A stretch of 64,000 bases of DNA from Rachicladosporium sp. CCFEE 5018 (Eukaryota > Ascomycota > Dothideomycetes > Cladosporiales > Cladosporiaceae), in contig KZ111141.1 in NCBI GenBank assembly GCA_002077045.2, positions 2,239,919 through 2,303,918 on the forward strand, in the 5' to 3' direction. Shown here one piece after another: positions 12,958-24,983 of the stretch (positions are counted from its first letter, which is position 1; each line of letters begins with the position of its first letter). The notes beneath the pieces are model-generated. The model did not search any database and was not told where the DNA came from. It was given only the letters and a program-made list of their open reading frames with translations. The translations under genes were made by a program, and so were the position numbers.

Positions 12958-13563
12958 TTATACCTGCACGCTCTTCTTGTTCGCATATAAGTATGTGTAC
13001 GCGAAGAATGCCAACGCTCCCCCGAACAGAATCAGCGCATACACACTGATTCCTAGCCCTGTAGCATCGGAGGCGTTCTTCGGCACTGAGACGCCGGCGG
13101 GTTTGGCGCTAGGGGCGGGAGGGTCGTTTTCCTATGATCTCGCATCAGCAGTGCTCATGTAAGGTATAGAAGCGTGATCATACGCCTCGCTTCAGTGTCC
13201 CGACTAGCAGACCATTGAGGATCTCCCGTGCCTCGTCGCTGTGGCCTACGTCTTCGAAGGCTTCGCTTGCGTCTTGCCCACCGACGTCGAGGAGGACTTC
13301 CTCGCCACCACTGTGTCACATCATCAGTCCTTGATCGCGACTCGGGGAGAATGCTGGGTGCCTGGAGGCGAATGGGATGGGGGAGGCGTACGGGTGCTCG
13401 TCTACGAATGCTGGGAGGGCGTTATTAGTATGGCGAGGAGCAGCTGGGACGGGGCTGGATGGCGCATACAAGATGTGTCGTAGACTTTATCGTGGACGAT
13501 CATGAAGCAGTCCTTCTTCGTCGTGTGCTCGGCCACATCGCTGAAGGTGAATTCTTTCGACAT
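12958..13563 (-). CDS. CYB5: Cytochrome b5 (tail-anchored, ER)
   Basis: Small haem electron carrier of the ER that donates electrons to desaturases, sterol enzymes and some P450s. Four exons (13563-13470, 13410-13392, 13310-13184, 13131-12958) give 137 residues with perfect phases. Exon 2 is a 19-nt microexon coding the core of FVDEHP; its last two bases join the next exon to complete the haem-binding HPGG motif. The second haem ligand lies in EDVGHSDEAREIL. The C-terminal helix ISVYALILFGGALAFFAYTY followed by a lysine-containing tail is a typical tail anchor. The start MSKEFTFSDVAEHTTKKD matches the family N-terminus. The gene converges on HSE1 and diverges from PAN2. Confidence 0.9.
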
Positions 13564-13997
13564 TTTGGACAGATCTGTGGTATTCCTCAGGCGATTCGGT
13601 GTTCTCACAATTTTGTTCCGGGCAATGCAATACAGAGGAAATGTGTCTTGTCGGAGTATCCGATATGAGATGTATGTACAATCCAGGGTAATCTTCAATT
13701 CAGCGTCCGCGATTCGCATCCGGCTCACATGCAAAGCGAGGTGGGGGTCTAAAGGCGGAGAGAATCCGCTGCACGGGCGGAACCGCAACGCCTACCTAGG
13801 TGCTTCGTTCCTTACCTCATCAACTTTCGCAAGACGCTATCTAAACGACAGCCGCGGTGCCGCGGGCGAGTGCCGTGGTTGCGTGTGGTAGCGTTGAGCC
13901 TCTATAACCCTCTATCTAATCGATTCATACCCACCCGAGTTGGCGTACCGAGCTTGCTGTCTTCAGAGGCAGGCGAGGGGACGAGGTGGGAGGTGAG
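13564..13997. other. Divergent promoter region (CYB5 / PAN2)
   Basis: 434 bp between two divergent start codons. I see no other gene. It presumably includes both promoters and 5' leaders. Confidence 0.55.
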
Positions 13998-16900
13998 ATG
14001 GAGGCGGATTGGAGTGAGGTATGCTTTGCCTCCTCGATGCCTGCTCTCTACTCGAAGATGATAAGCCCCGTAGCTGATACTTGTATGAACGAAGACAGCG
14101 AGGATCACACTTCCGGCTCCAGACCTCAATGCTGGACCTACACCAGTGACTGCTTTCGCCTTCGATACACAGCAAGAGCTGCTGTGGACGGGCAACGATC
14201 ATGTGAGTCTCTTCGATCGAGTCCATTCATCCGTGTCTTCCCCACCATCTCAACATCCTCCAAAACCCATTCCACTCGCTTCAGCCTCTTACCCAAGCCT
14301 AGGGACGTGTCACCTCGTTCTATGGCGCGGAGCTACAGCGCTACACTTCCTATCGAGGCCATTTGAGTAGAGAGAAGCGTGCCCCTTCAGCGAACGCTCC
14401 TGTCAAGCATTTCCTCTTTTGTGATAGAGGCATCCTGTCGGTCTCCCCCGAAAGCGTACATCTGGCCTCCCGGCGAGGCTTGACGTTATGGCATATCACG
14501 CAGCCGGACATGCACAGTCTCTGCTGCATGAGCTTCACAGGCAAAGGAACCGACGAGATCATCGTAGCCGGCTGCCAGGCACAGATGTACCGTATCGACG
14601 TCGAGAAGGGCATTATCACAGAGACCATCTCGCCGACAACGCCAGTGTCCTTCACGCTCATGCGTCGCGCTAATAACGCGATCTGTGCTGCTGCTCAGGA
14701 TGGCTCAATCTACCTCCTCGATCCGACTACTCTGGCAGTCCGGCATAGCTGGAAAGCCTACAGCGGCGCTGTGAACGACATGGACGCGCGGGGAGACTAC
14801 CTATTGACCTGCGGCTGGGCGCCACGCCACTATCAGGGTCTGGCGCTCGAGCAGTTGGTGAGAGTGTACGATCTCAAGAACAACAAACCTGCGCCTCCAA
14901 TCTCATTTCCTCAAGGCGCCGCTCACATCCGAATGCATCCTAAGCTGTCTTCGACTTGCATCGTTATCTCACAGAACGGAGCTATCTATTCCATCGATGT
15001 GCAGAATCCGGATGTGCCTAACATGCGCTTTGCGAATACTTACGACGCTCAGCTGAAGGGGCTTGAGTTAATGCCTTCTGGGAAGGGTTTCGCCATGATC
15101 GACAACCATTGTCAGATTGTATTGTGGGGCTCGCCTACGAAGAGCCAGTTCGTTGAGTTCGGGAAGCCAGTGGAGTTTGCAGATTCAATACCACCAGCAC
15201 GGCAGCTCGACTGGTCGCCCGAGACGCCGCTGAACCTGATCGGTATGCCGCATTATAGGGATTTGCTGCTGTCCGCCTGGTCGAATACCTTCGTGCACGA
15301 ATTGGGAGCGCCGCCTGCTGGTCTCGACGCCAGTTTGAGCGCAGCACTGCAGAAGACCAACACAGGCAATATGATGGTCGAAGTTGGCCTGAACCCACGC
15401 AACAGTCGTCGTAATCAGGTCATCAAGACAAGGGCTTTGCACAAAAATCACGGTAAGCTCGGTGCGCCCAAGTTCCTGAGCGAGAAACCACGCGAAGACA
15501 GCGCGTTTGTGGATCCCCCTCGTAGAATGAGTGAGGACATCGCAAAAGCACTGGGCGACCTCGCAGTTGGCTCGTCAGCCCAACCGCCAACATTCTACCA
15601 GCCAGTAGAGATCCAGTATAGCAAGTTCGGGATCGAGGACTTCGATTTTGGGTACTACAACTCGACCAATATGTCTGGACTCGAGACTCACATCCTGCAT
15701 TCGTACGCAAACGCGTTGTTACAGCTTTACCGCTTCACACCAGTAGCTCGCAACCTGGCACTACAGCATACAGCTAAGGACTGCATGTACGATAGCTGCC
15801 TACTGTGCGAGCTTGGCTTCCTCATCGACATGCTCGAGAAGGCGAAAAGTAAGAGCTGCCAGGCAACGAACTTCCTCAAAGCGCTTAGCAAGCATCCGAG
15901 CGCACCAACATTAGGCATACTCGAGGAGCACAACGCCGTCGCCAGCTACCCGAACATGATTCAAGCACTGAATCGCTTCCTGCTCAACGCAATAGACGAG
16001 AACAACCGTCTCATTACGGGAAGCACAGATCAGGTGCAGCAGACTTTCGGCACCGTCGGGCGCCACTTTAGTCGCTGCGGTCACTGCTCTTTCGAAGCCA
16101 CAAAGCCTCAAGTCTGGCATTATCACGACTTACTATACCCCTCGAAACCCCCAAAGAACTCACCAAGACCACAGCGGCAATACTTCTCACAGATCCTGAA
16201 GACGTCGATCGAGCGTTACGAGCAGCAGCGCGGCTGGTGCAACAGCTGCCACGGCTACAAACCCATCATGTCTCGTCGTGTCGTGCACACTGTGCCGTCC
16301 GTGCTGATGCTGAACACGGTTGCACAAACGGCTGAGGCGAAGCAGCTGTGGGCTGCCCCTGACTTCCTGCCCAAGGAGATCGGCATTATAGTGAATGACG
16401 GTCAGCTGTACTGCTACGAGGGTCAGGACCTGAACATGCATCTGCATCGCGGACGGCATAACATCACTGTGTATGAGCTTGTGGGCTATGTCGCAGACAT
16501 CACGTTGGCCGACTCAAAGAGCTCGCATCTAGTCTCGATGATCGATGCCGCAGTGTCGGATCCAGATCTTGGCAAGACAGGCAACTGGCACCTGTTTAAC
16601 GACTTCCTCGTCCGCCCAGTGCCTGCAGACGACGCTTTGAACTTCAATCCTCAGTGGAAGACCCCTTCAGTGATCACTTATCAGAGAAAGGCTCTCTCAC
16701 ACTTCATCGACACGACTGGGCCAAATCACATCGACATCAGCCCTCTCTACCGCAGCATCGCCCAGCCAAACCACACCTCTCCCGAATCCTTCCGCCCCTT
16801 GGATCCCCAGGACTTGGTGCCCGACGCCGCAACGCATCTGGCGATTGACGCCGAGTTCGTCCGCCTTCTGCGCGAAGAGATAGATATCTCAGCCGAAGGC

Positions 16901-17620
16901 CATCGCACTATCACGCGTCCCCACCGCTCCGGTCTAGCGCGCGTCTCGGTCTTGCGCGGCGACGAGCCCGACGCAGGCGTGCCATTCATGGACGATTACA
17001 TAGTCATCTCAGACCCGATCGACGACTACTTGACCTCCTACTCGGGCCTTCGCCCTGGCGACCTGACACTGGGAGTCTCCAAATTCACTCTTGTGAACCT
17101 GAAGCAAGTCTACAAGAAGCTCTGGATTCTGCTAAATCTCGGCGTCATCTTCGTCGGCCATGGCTTAAAGAGCGACTTTCGGATCATCAACCTACACGTC
17201 CCTGAACAGCAGGTGATAGACACGCAGGAACTTTTCTCCCTCGGCTCTCGCGCGAGACGAAAACTTTCACTCCGCTTCTTAGCGTGGCTACTACTAGGCA
17301 TCGACATTCAGTCCTCTCCGCCCGCTGATGCTGATCCCTCAGCGGCTATCGGTCACGATTCTATTGAAGACGCGCTCACGGCGTTGAAGCTATGGCGGAA
17401 GTATCAAGAGTTCATGGACGCTGGGGTACTCGAGGCCATCCTCGATGAAGTGTGGGTCAAAGGCAAGGCGTGCGACTTTCGCGTGCCGGCTGAAAGGAGC
17501 ACTGGTAGGGGAGTGGAGAGCGGACCTGGCACGCCGAGAAGGCGGCCGAGTGTAGGGGAGAGGCTTGGTGTGGCGACGCCGGGGAAGGGGTGTGCAGCAG
17601 GGAGTCCGTTGAAGGTATGA
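13998..17620 (+). CDS. PAN2: PAN2, catalytic subunit of the Pan2-Pan3 poly(A) nuclease
   Basis: Pan2 trims mRNA poly(A) tails together with Pan3 and poly(A)-binding protein. Exons 13998-14018, 14095-14202 and 14303-17620 give 1148 residues. Exon 1 codes only seven residues (MEADWSE). The N-terminal ~330 residues form the WD40 region (FDTQQELLWTGND; GRVTSFYGAELQRYTSY). They are followed by the catalytically dead ubiquitin-hydrolase-like domain (about 430-850) and a DEDD exonuclease. The DEDD residues visible are DAEF near residue 890, a D in HGLKSDFRII near 995, and H/D in GHDSIEDALTA near 1060. The C-terminal ~60 residues are basic and disordered. The length is usual for fungal Pan2. The start rests on resemblance to the conserved fungal N-terminus and on clean phases. 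Confidence 0.95.
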
Positions 17621-18110
17621 GAGATGAGATGAGAGTGAGAGGTCAGAAGCAGTACATAGCTTAGAAATGAACGCAGCACTAGCTTCACTTCAACCACTCT
17701 GCTGTCGTAGAGGAGACAGTTCCTATGGCGAAGCATAAGATATATTAATATACGTACCCCGTAGACGTACAGTTGCGGAACCGTTGTAAGCCGACCCGCT
17801 TCGGGACCGTTGCATCACTCCCATAGTGCTACTCCACCTCACTCGATGCAGCCATGATTGCTGTACACGTATCGCTTCGTGCTTTGCGAGCGAGGTCGCG
17901 TTGATCGATGCGATCGTTGTTTCCATTACTGGCGTGATCTAGTCCGCTTGGGAGGCAGCATCAAGTACGAGACGCGCAAAGCTAAAGCCCATTGGAGACC
18001 ACCCCCCCTCGATACTGGCTCAGCGGACCGCGTACAATCTCTCGGCTGGCAACACATCACATGATTTCCCGACTTCTGCACTTCTAGAGTCCTCCATAAC
18101 CAGCCCAGCC
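17621..18110. other. Intergenic region between PAN2 and SEC3
   Basis: 490 bp between two genes in tandem orientation. It should hold the PAN2 polyadenylation site and the SEC3 promoter. Nothing else was recognised. Confidence 0.5.
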
Positions 18111-21100
18111 ATGTCGCGGCCTTCCCACGGCGCAATTCCGGCCGGCCAGCGGGCTCAGAGCAATGGCAGCAGCTTCATGGGCCACCCCACCAGCGGCAGC
18201 GGCGGCGCACTGCAATCCCGCCCCAGTGCCCCCTCCCTCGCAGCGCCCTCAACCACCACCGCCATGTCACGCGCCGAGCGATTTGAGGACGAGAAGCGGC
18301 GCATAATCGAGTCTTGTTTCAGCAAGACCGATGCCAATGGCCAGCTGAGCGAGAGCTATATCACGCATATCCGCATACATGAGGATGCTGATTATCCGTC
18401 TACGCCGCCGCCGCCGGAGTCGGAGACGAAGAAACCGCGGCTGATCATTATTGCTGTGAGGAGCACGGGGAGGGTAAGGATGCACAAGGCGCGGGAGAAT
18501 AACAACGGCAGCTTCAGCATCGGCAAGACTTGGAATCTCGAGGAGCTCTCGGCTATCGAATCCTTCTCTAACACCGCCGCGCCGCCCAAGGATGAGAAAG
18601 AAGCGCTTTGGCGGAGCTGGGCGGGCAACACGGGGTTTGTAGTCACGATCGCGAAGCCTTACTATTGGCAAGCTGGGACGAGCAAGGAGAAGGACTTCTT
18701 CATTGCGAGTACGGTGAAGATTTACAGGAAGTACACGAAGGGGTTGGTGCCGGAGTTGAAGGGTTTTGATGAGAAGGATCAGGCGTTGATGCTGGGAAAT
18801 CCGGTGCCGCAGCAGGGACAGCAGCAGAGCAGTCCCGCGCCGACGTCGAGGGTCGCGAGCGAGTCGCCGAGTCCTGGACAGCCTGCGCCGCCATTTGCTG
18901 CGGCAGAGCAGAGTCGGGACGGGAGTCGGTATAGGGGCTCGCCAGGGCCCGCGCAGAGTGGCAGCCGGGCGCCCTCAGAGGCTTCGATGAGAGCGCCGAG
19001 TTTGCAGCCGTATCGGCAGGGTCAGCAAGCTGGGGGGCCACGGCAGTTTGCGAGTAATGATCAGATGCGGAGTCAGAGTCGGGAGTTTGCTAGGCCGGAC
19101 GCCAGGCCGGGGACTTCGCCAGGACCAGCACCGGATCGAGCGCCGATGAATGGAGCTGTGCAGGCGCCGCAGCGACCTTATGCACAGACGCGATCGGAAA
19201 GCCCTAGTATGTCTTCTGCTTCGCCCGAGTCGAATCGAGCAAGACCGCAGAGTCCGCTCAGGCAGAGGAGTCAACAGCCTTCTATCAATAGCGTTCCTGA
19301 GGAGGCTCAGTATCAGCCGCCGGTCGTGCCGTTGAGCGGTGCGGCAGGAGGTGCAGCGCTGTTCGCCACGACTCGACAGCGATGGATGAACCAGCCGCAA
19401 CAACCACCTGTCGCGGAGCAGCGGCAGACTTCTGCTCCCCAGCTGCCTCCACTTGAGACCACACAGCCAAGATCGGATCGCTCTACGGCAGCTGACGATC
19501 GCGCTCCGTTCACTGGACACAGTGAAGCTTCATCCGCGGGCGTTGACCCAGGTGTGGCGGCTGCCATGGGTAATCTGCCCTCGTCATTCTGGCCATCAGA
19601 TGCACAAGCTCCTCCTGCACAAGCTTTGCCTCAAATACAAGAACCTTCATCGCCTGCTGCGCCGGAACGATCACGGCGGCGACCTCCGATGGAAAGCCGA
19701 CCTTCCGAGGCCAGTATGGACTTACGACCTCCGCCATTGAAGCAAGGTAATCGAACGCCTGACGATCGCAGTCACTACGGCACTTCGCAAGATGGATCGC
19801 TTGCTGCGACACCTGCAGGTGGATCTACTGTTGTCACGCCACTTCGTGAAGTTCCGCCTGAGATCAAACCACTTGCTGTGAGCAACAAGACAGAACCTAG
19901 TCTACAAATGCCGGGCGCCTTCGTACCCTCACCGCTCGGCCCTTCACCGCTCGGAAGCCCAGCTCAGACACCGGGCACAGAGAAAGATCAAGCCGAAGCT
20001 GAAGCAGAAACTAATTCGGAGGCTTACAGACCTGGACTTGGTCCCATGATACGCAAACGTGCAGTAGCCGATAGGTTCAAGAAAGCTGCCATTACTGCAA
20101 ATGCCTTCAAGCCGCGACCAGGCGGTGCTGCAGAGCGCATCCTGCATGCCAAGGCTCAACGCGAAGGCGAGCCGGATGGCATCAGTGCTGTTGTGCCTCG
20201 ACCGTCGGTGAAGCGAGACGACTCGAATGCTTCGACTGTTGAGCCGACGAGTCCGCAGCCACGCGCTGTCTCGAAAGAGGCAGCGCCACAGGTGCAAGTC
20301 ATCTCGCCGTCGTCGCCGCGAACGGAAATGTTCGGATCGCGGCCAGCTGTCGATGGCGAGAATGGCGTGCAGCTGAAGGACGAGCAGCTCTCGCCGCCAC
20401 AACCGCAGAATACGCCCATGACGGACGTGGATGATCAGCAGCTCCTTGAAGAACGACAAGTCCGGCAACCGCAAGTCAAAGTCAAGCGGCGAAGTCTACA
20501 ACAAGAAAAATACCTCGCTGAGCTTGGCATCGACCGCTCACTCCTCGATGGCCGGGGCCTTGAATTTGAGACCATCCTCTCGGACTTCGGCTGGAACAAC
20601 GGCGTACTTCAGCCCAAGCAGCTCGTTGATCTGGAAAAGGACCTCAAGCGGGAACTTGGAAGGGTCGAGGCTGGCTCATGGCTGTCACACACAGATCCTG
20701 CGCGAGAAGAACGTGTGGCTCAGGTCGAGAGTCTGCTGGACAAAGCTATCGCTGAGTGTGATGAGCTGGAGGGACTGCTTACGTTGTACAGTGTTGAGTT
20801 GGGGAGCTTGAATGAGGATATTGCGTTCATTGAGGCGCAGAGCCAGGGTTTGCAGGTGCAGAGTGCGAATCAGAAGTTATTGCAGACCGAGCTGCAAAAT
20901 CTCGTTGAGACTATGTCCTTGGATAAGGGTGTCTTTGAGGCGCTGAGGTATGGCGATCTCGGAAGCGCGATTGGTGTTGAGGAGGTGGAGGCTAGCCTTA
21001 TGCGACTCTACCAGGCCATGGTCACTATGGATCCGACGATCCGGAGTACGGCTGGAAAGNNNNNNNNNNNNNNNNNNNNNNNNNNNNNNNNNNNNNNNNN

Positions 21101-21612
21101 NNNNNNNNNNNNNNNNNNNNNNNNNNNNNNNNNNNNNNNNNNNNNNNNNNNNNNNNNNNTGAGGAGGCCGTTGGGGAAGTTGATGGTATGTTGTTCGCTG
21201 TCCCGCATCGTGACGTCCCTGTGAGATCTATACTGATTTGGCGATGCAGGATTTCCTCGATTCCCTCGACTCCCTCCTCACATCCTCCCCAAATCCCCAA
21301 TCCATCGCCACCCGCCCCTCTTACAGCCGTAAAGCCGCCCGCTCGACCCTCGCCTCCTTCGACGGCAAGGAAATCCGTCGTGGCATCGACACACTGCGCA
21401 AGCGGATCGAGAAGCATTTCGGCGATGCGGACGACGAGGCTACGTCTCGGACACTGGTCGCGTTTGTGCAGAAGGAGTGTGAGAGGCATTATGAGGTGCT
21501 GTTGGAGAGGTTGGCGAAAGTTTGTGCGGAGGTTTGGCCGAGTAGTGAGGGGGAGAAGGGGGTGGAGGTTGAGTTTTCGAGGGAGGACGTGAGGGCGGGG
21601 TTTAGGCGGTAG
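18111..21612 (+). CDS. SEC3: Exocyst complex component Sec3 (interrupted by assembly gap)
   Basis: Sec3 marks exocytic sites at the plasma membrane and tethers secretory vesicles at growing hyphal tips. A Ser/Pro-rich start precedes the Sec3 N-terminal phosphoinositide/Rho-binding PH-like domain (about 55-235; RRIIESCFSKTD, TWNLEELSAIESF, YYWQAGTSKEKDFFIAS). A ~500-residue disordered Pro/Ser/Gln linker follows. The conserved Sec3 C-terminal region starts around 790 (GIDRSLLDGRGLEFETIL; ECDELEGLLTLYSVEL). After 983 readable codons the sequence enters 100 N. It resumes with RRPLGKLM, an intron at 21186-21249, and the last exon 21250-21612 (GKEIRRGIDTLRKRIEKHFG). Compared with the family, several hundred residues are missing between the flanks, so the gap is probably longer than 100 bp. 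Confidence 0.92.
21060..21159. other. Assembly gap of 100 N inside SEC3
   Basis: Exactly 100 undetermined bases, the conventional placeholder for a gap of unknown size. It lies inside the conserved C-terminal region of Sec3. Confidence 0.99.
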
Positions 21613-23842
21613 TTATGAAATGGAAACGAGGGGGGTGTACGTGTACATACCGTTTGATCTGGATTGTGCAATCTACGGATGTGTATGCAGTGACCGCTGC
21701 TGCGCTGGTCCCAGTTCCGCAGCTTCGATCACCTCACTGCCTCCGTCGTCACGGTTCACGCTCCGGGCGCTGTCGGGTCTAGACCTGGACGTCTTACTTT
21801 CGATCAACAGCGGCGTCATGTGGAGCGATAAGGCAAGGTCAGTCTAGGTCGCGGGCACGAGCTGAGGCCGCGACAAAGCTGCTTGCACGGCCAATTCCAT
21901 CGGCCGCTACAAAGCGCAGCTGGAACGGGCGAGGCCATGTGACAATCATGTGTCTCGCCGTGCCTTGGAGGTCGCGCAATATGTACGGTCATGTGGAGCT
22001 TGACGGTCTTGGTGATGAGGTGGTGTCATCTACACCCCGCCTAGATGACCCATGATGAAACGGTGCCACAAGCAGCCCGGTCTGCTTCAAGTTCCAGACC
22101 ACAGTCTCACTTTGAAGCAGGAACCCAAGACTGTACTACATCCTGCCATGTGTGAGGTCTCACAGGTATGGCCTGTTCCTTGCTTCGGGTCAGGCGAGAT
22201 GTGCACTGTGCGACGTGATCGTAGATAGTGGCTGAGGTGGGAGGTATCATCACGCCAGCGAGATAGCCAGAAGTTTCCGCATAGTAAGACGAATGAAGTC
22301 AGTCTGCCCTACCCGCTGCTATCCGCGCGATGATGTGGAGGCGAAGCTGGACTTGCTCGCAGTGTGACCACGTGAGAGATCTGAAGAAAGTAAAGCTCGA
22401 GCAGGGCGGGATGCCGTGGTGAGACCGGTCTACGTGTACGTGTTGTACTTCGTGTCCAGGGCGAGAGACGCAGGTGAAGCGCTGTCGTTAATTCTTCATC
22501 GGGATGTGACTGTTCCTCAACAAGGGCGAGTTGGAGAGTGAGGTGAGTCGGAGTGGAGCAGTGCGGTGTCGAGATCGACTTCTGCACTCCATAGCAAGTC
22601 GCATCGTGATACGTGCATCTCAGGTACCTGGCATTGAAGCTCCGTCGGCAGCTACTGCAACACTGAACGATGACTCGAATGAAAGCTGCAGTCTCTCCAG
22701 TGTGAGTGCAGAGAACAGTCGCAGCAAACGCGGCTGTGCATGCACCTCCCATTTGCGTATCAGCCGATCCGAAACAGCGCCAGCAGCGCCCTCCAATGCC
22801 CTCTAGCACCCTCGAGTAGTTCATGCAAGCAAGCACGCTGCGCAGCCGCACTGTGTGAACGCAATGTGGCCTGATCCTGAGTACCATGCTACGTCAACAG
22901 CCTTACCGGACGTTCGAGGCCACCCAAGACCGCGCCATGGCGAGAGCAACGTGGTCATCACGAGTTCGCCGGAAAACGGCAGCGATAGGTTTGCGTCGGC
23001 TCTTGGTGTCACGAACTGCTCTCACAGTCACACTCGAGTACCTGGACGCCGGTGAAGTAGCACCCCACTAGCGTGGCGCAGACGTATGCCGTGACAGCTT
23101 TGACATCATGCTCTGTGGGCGATTGTGTCGCCAAGACGCACATTGGCCGTCGCTTCGGTCGGCGGCTGGGCGAATGGTTCGCTGTAGAGAGAGTACCTGA
23201 TCGCATACGCGCGGCAAACAATGCCAACAGTGATCAATAGAGCCGCGAGGCCGACTTGTCCACTCAATACGTTCCCAGAGAGCAAAGGTTGCCTGGCCTT
23301 GGCGTATCCTCAGGTTAGATCCTCACCTACGAGCCGAGCAGTCCGCCTTCCGCAGCCAATCGCAGGCCACCCTGAGACTCGGCAGCCTGGTGGGCTGAGG
23401 CGCGCACCCACACCTTTCCCATCAACACTGCCTACTTTTCGCTTCGCCATGGCTAGCAGTTGTAGTAGCAATGGGTGGGCCCTCTGCTTGTGTCAGTCAT
23501 CAGAGGTGTCCCGTTGCGGCGAAGCATGCCCCAGAGTCTGGGCCGCTTGCCCAATCGCACGCGCGCTCGTCAGGCAACCTTTGTGGTGCTTAGGGAACCG
23601 GTAAGTGGTGATGGGCTGTGTATATCAGTCTCCCTTGCTTCCTTCGTACGTCTTTGCTCTCCTTCTATCTCTCCAATCATACAAAGACTGTACTACCATT
23701 CGTCGCCTTGCAAGACTTACTGGTGAGCCTTGCTGTGCTGCTGCCCAAGACTACTACGGCTACTGCACCGACACTACCAACCCCATTGGCTGCCACCACC
23801 AATACAATCGCGCTGGCAGCGAACGCCAGACCAACGCGAACC
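21613..23842. other. 2.2-kb stretch without a convincing gene
   Basis: Both strands carry only short frames. The longest, ~190 codons on the minus strand at 22309-22887, is Cys/Arg/Thr-rich with no domain-like pattern and no splice context joining it to a neighbour. I saw no tRNA, transposon ends or tandem repeats. It includes the SEC3 3' region and the promoter of the gene at 23843. Confidence 0.45.
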
Positions 23843-24691
23843 ATGCCGTCTTTCGTCAGGCACTCAACCTCACCCATCAACATCCCCATCCGCCTTGGCC
23901 GACCCACATCCACCGCCCCATTGGACCCCTCAACACCGCCATCACCCAAAGTCCGCTTCGCCTCTCCCACGAACGGAGGTCCCATAACCGCAGTGTCCAG
24001 GCCCACAACACCAACAGAAGCCTGGTCACTCTACCACTTCGAGTCACATGCCCAAGGCTGCCCAGAATGCAGCAACCCTTACGCCAAGTACCTTGCACGG
24101 CAATCGCTGTGTCCTACCGGCTTGGCATTGGCGAGGGATGTTGCGCTTCATGTTATGTCACGGGATGGGACTGTTTACAGCACGCGGAAGGATGATCACC
24201 GGCTGGTCCGGGTTGAGGTGCCGTGCACGCATGTGCAGACTAGGAGCTTGCTGAAGGCCCTTGAGAGGAGGGCACGAGGGAAGGGGGTTGTGAGCTATGA
24301 TCGCACTTACCCTGTCTCACCTCGACGACAGGCAGCCGAGGAGGAGCGAAGGGTTCCAGTTGTCGTCGAGACAGCACGCACGCCACGCAAGCCAGAGAGC
24401 AAGACAGAGCGCTACGAAGTCAGAGAAGGCGCAGTATCTGCTCTCAGCCGGGAAGCGGACGGCTTGCCCTCACGAGCACGCAGGAGAGAGACTGAGGAGA
24501 GGAGCCAACGAGGATCGCTGTATGAGAGTGATGTGTCGCGACCGAGGAAGGAGTATCGGGTTGAGGTACGAGAGCCGGAGGATGTTGAGAGGCGGCGGCA
24601 TAGGGAGAGGGGACGGCCAAGGGATGCTGACAGGGAGAGGGAGAAGGAGAGGGAGAGGGAGGGGCGGCGGCGGAAGAGGGAGGAGCGGTAG
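23843..24691 (+). CDS. Conserved fungal protein with Cys-pair motif and R/E-rich tail
   Basis: A single exon of 282 residues with start MPSFVRHSTSPINIP. After a Pro/Ser-rich N-terminus comes a compact segment at about 65-145. It has a His and a Cys-x2-Cys (HFESHAQGCPECSNPYAKY), then LCPTGLALARDVALHVM, DGTVYSTRKDDH and VRVEVPCTHVQTRSLLKAL. This reads like a small folded, perhaps zinc-binding, domain of the sort found in uncharacterised ascomycete proteins. The last ~130 residues are basic/acidic simple sequence ending in a run of RE/RK repeats, encoded by a purine-rich tract (about 24590-24680). I assign no function. An alternative is a longer protein starting upstream, but no better ATG is in frame. 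Confidence 0.65.
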   Translation: MPSFVRHSTSPINIPIRLGRPTSTAPLDPSTPPSPKVRFASPTNGGPITAVSRPTTPTEAWSLYHFESHAQGCPECSNPYAKYLARQSLCPTGLALARDVALHVMSRDGTVYSTRKDDHRLVRVEVPCTHVQTRSLLKALERRARGKGVVSYDRTYPVSPRRQAAEEERRVPVVVETARTPRKPESKTERYEVREGAVSALSREADGLPSRARRRETEERSQRGSLYESDVSRPRKEYRVEVREPEDVERRRHRERGRPRDADREREKEREREGRRRKREER

Positions 24692-24983
24692 GACGGGGAG
24701 GGGAGGGAGGTGCGCGTTGTGAGATGGGAGCTCTGGCATCTATTGATGTTTCCAGTCTTCCGAAGATGCATAGCGATACACTTTACAAGCTCACCCAACC
24801 AAGTGGCAACGTGTCATGCTCAGAATAGCAGGGCGAGGCTATGCACCCGGGCCCAGAGCCTGCACGTCTACGGTACGAACATTGGATATTGTGTGCTACA
24901 TAGCGCCTAAACCATGACGTAACGTCTGAAGAGCGAAGAGACTCATGTCTGTATCTACCATGTGCTCACGATTTTGGATGCTG

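Noticed and set aside
22309..22887. 192-codon minus-strand frame in the SEC3 downstream region
   Set aside because: Composition is Cys/Arg/Thr-rich with no motif, signal peptide or splice context; probably chance in GC-balanced DNA.
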